Positions 40,748 to 40,781 of a stretch of 40,781 nucleotides of DNA are shown one piece after another. The stretch lies in NCBI GenBank assembly GCA_023135785.1, contig JAGLSL010000012.1, positions 1 through 40,781 of the forward strand, read 5' to 3'. Source of the stretch: a bacterium (GTDB lineage: Bacteria; CAIJMQ01). A model generated the notes under the pieces. That model had not been told where the DNA came from, made no database searches, and was given only the letters and a program-made list of their open reading frames with translations. The translations under genes and the position numbers were made by a program. Each line of letters starts with the position of its first letter. Position 1 is the stretch's first letter.

Positions 40748-40781
40748 CTATTTTCTCTAACGCCTCTACTACTCTATATCT

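Overview
This AT-rich window comes from an uncultured Gram-negative bacterium. Evidence for an outer membrane is two RND/MFP/TolC efflux systems, a patatin-type lipoprotein, a LolA-like exported protein and a type IV/type II-like prepilin. The prepilin style (GFTLIELLVVIAIIGMLAA with a variant of the H-x9-DG motif), a beta-helix giant protein, a C39-DUF1573 fusion and hairpin-rich intergenic regions suggest a candidate phylum of the Omnitrophota/PVC type. That placement is inference; there is no rRNA gene. I see no tRNA gene, CRISPR array or full-length transposase.

Layout. Positions 98-1613 (minus strand) look like two integron gene cassettes: two attC-like sites, a GTTRRRY boundary after a strong promoter, and no integrase in view. 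Positions 1749-4471 hold a minus-strand lipid/envelope group (patatin, small Cys protein, glycosyltransferase, PlsC-like acyltransferase). Positions 4624-17348 carry two complete RND efflux operons in tandem on the minus strand, one behind a TetR regulator and one behind a MarR regulator, each with a clear promoter/operator. The second operon is decaying: its RND gene has an in-frame stop and a small upstream membrane ORF is broken.

Positions 17879-30142 (plus strand) carry a Ser/Thr kinase, nadC, birA and coaX, then an exported set: prepilin, a 1637-residue beta-helix/calcium-repeat/HEAT protein, a beta-propeller-like protein and a permuted NlpC/P60-like protein. Positions 30143-31200 are mostly repeats, with a candidate small RNA and an Rhs-core remnant. 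A MntA-HepT module follows at 31217-31860. On the minus strand, 31862-37577 holds a HAD phosphatase with a TPR protein, hisG, a zinc dehydrogenase and fmt. The last operon (40710 to 37790, minus) encodes a 16-cysteine precursor with a double-glycine-like leader, a LolA-like protein and an exported C39 peptidase-DUF1573 protein. This is my best candidate for an undescribed system.

The most unusual overall pattern is that short palindromic or terminal-inverted-repeat elements sit inside or at the ends of genes. A 132-nt in-frame insertion splits the prepilin leader from its cleavage site. Repeats also form the NadC tail, end BirA before its usual C-terminal domain, and supply the last codons of the C39-DUF1573 protein. 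Several genes without a Shine-Dalgarno sequence have a TATAAT-like box 6-7 nt before the ATG, suggesting leaderless transcripts.
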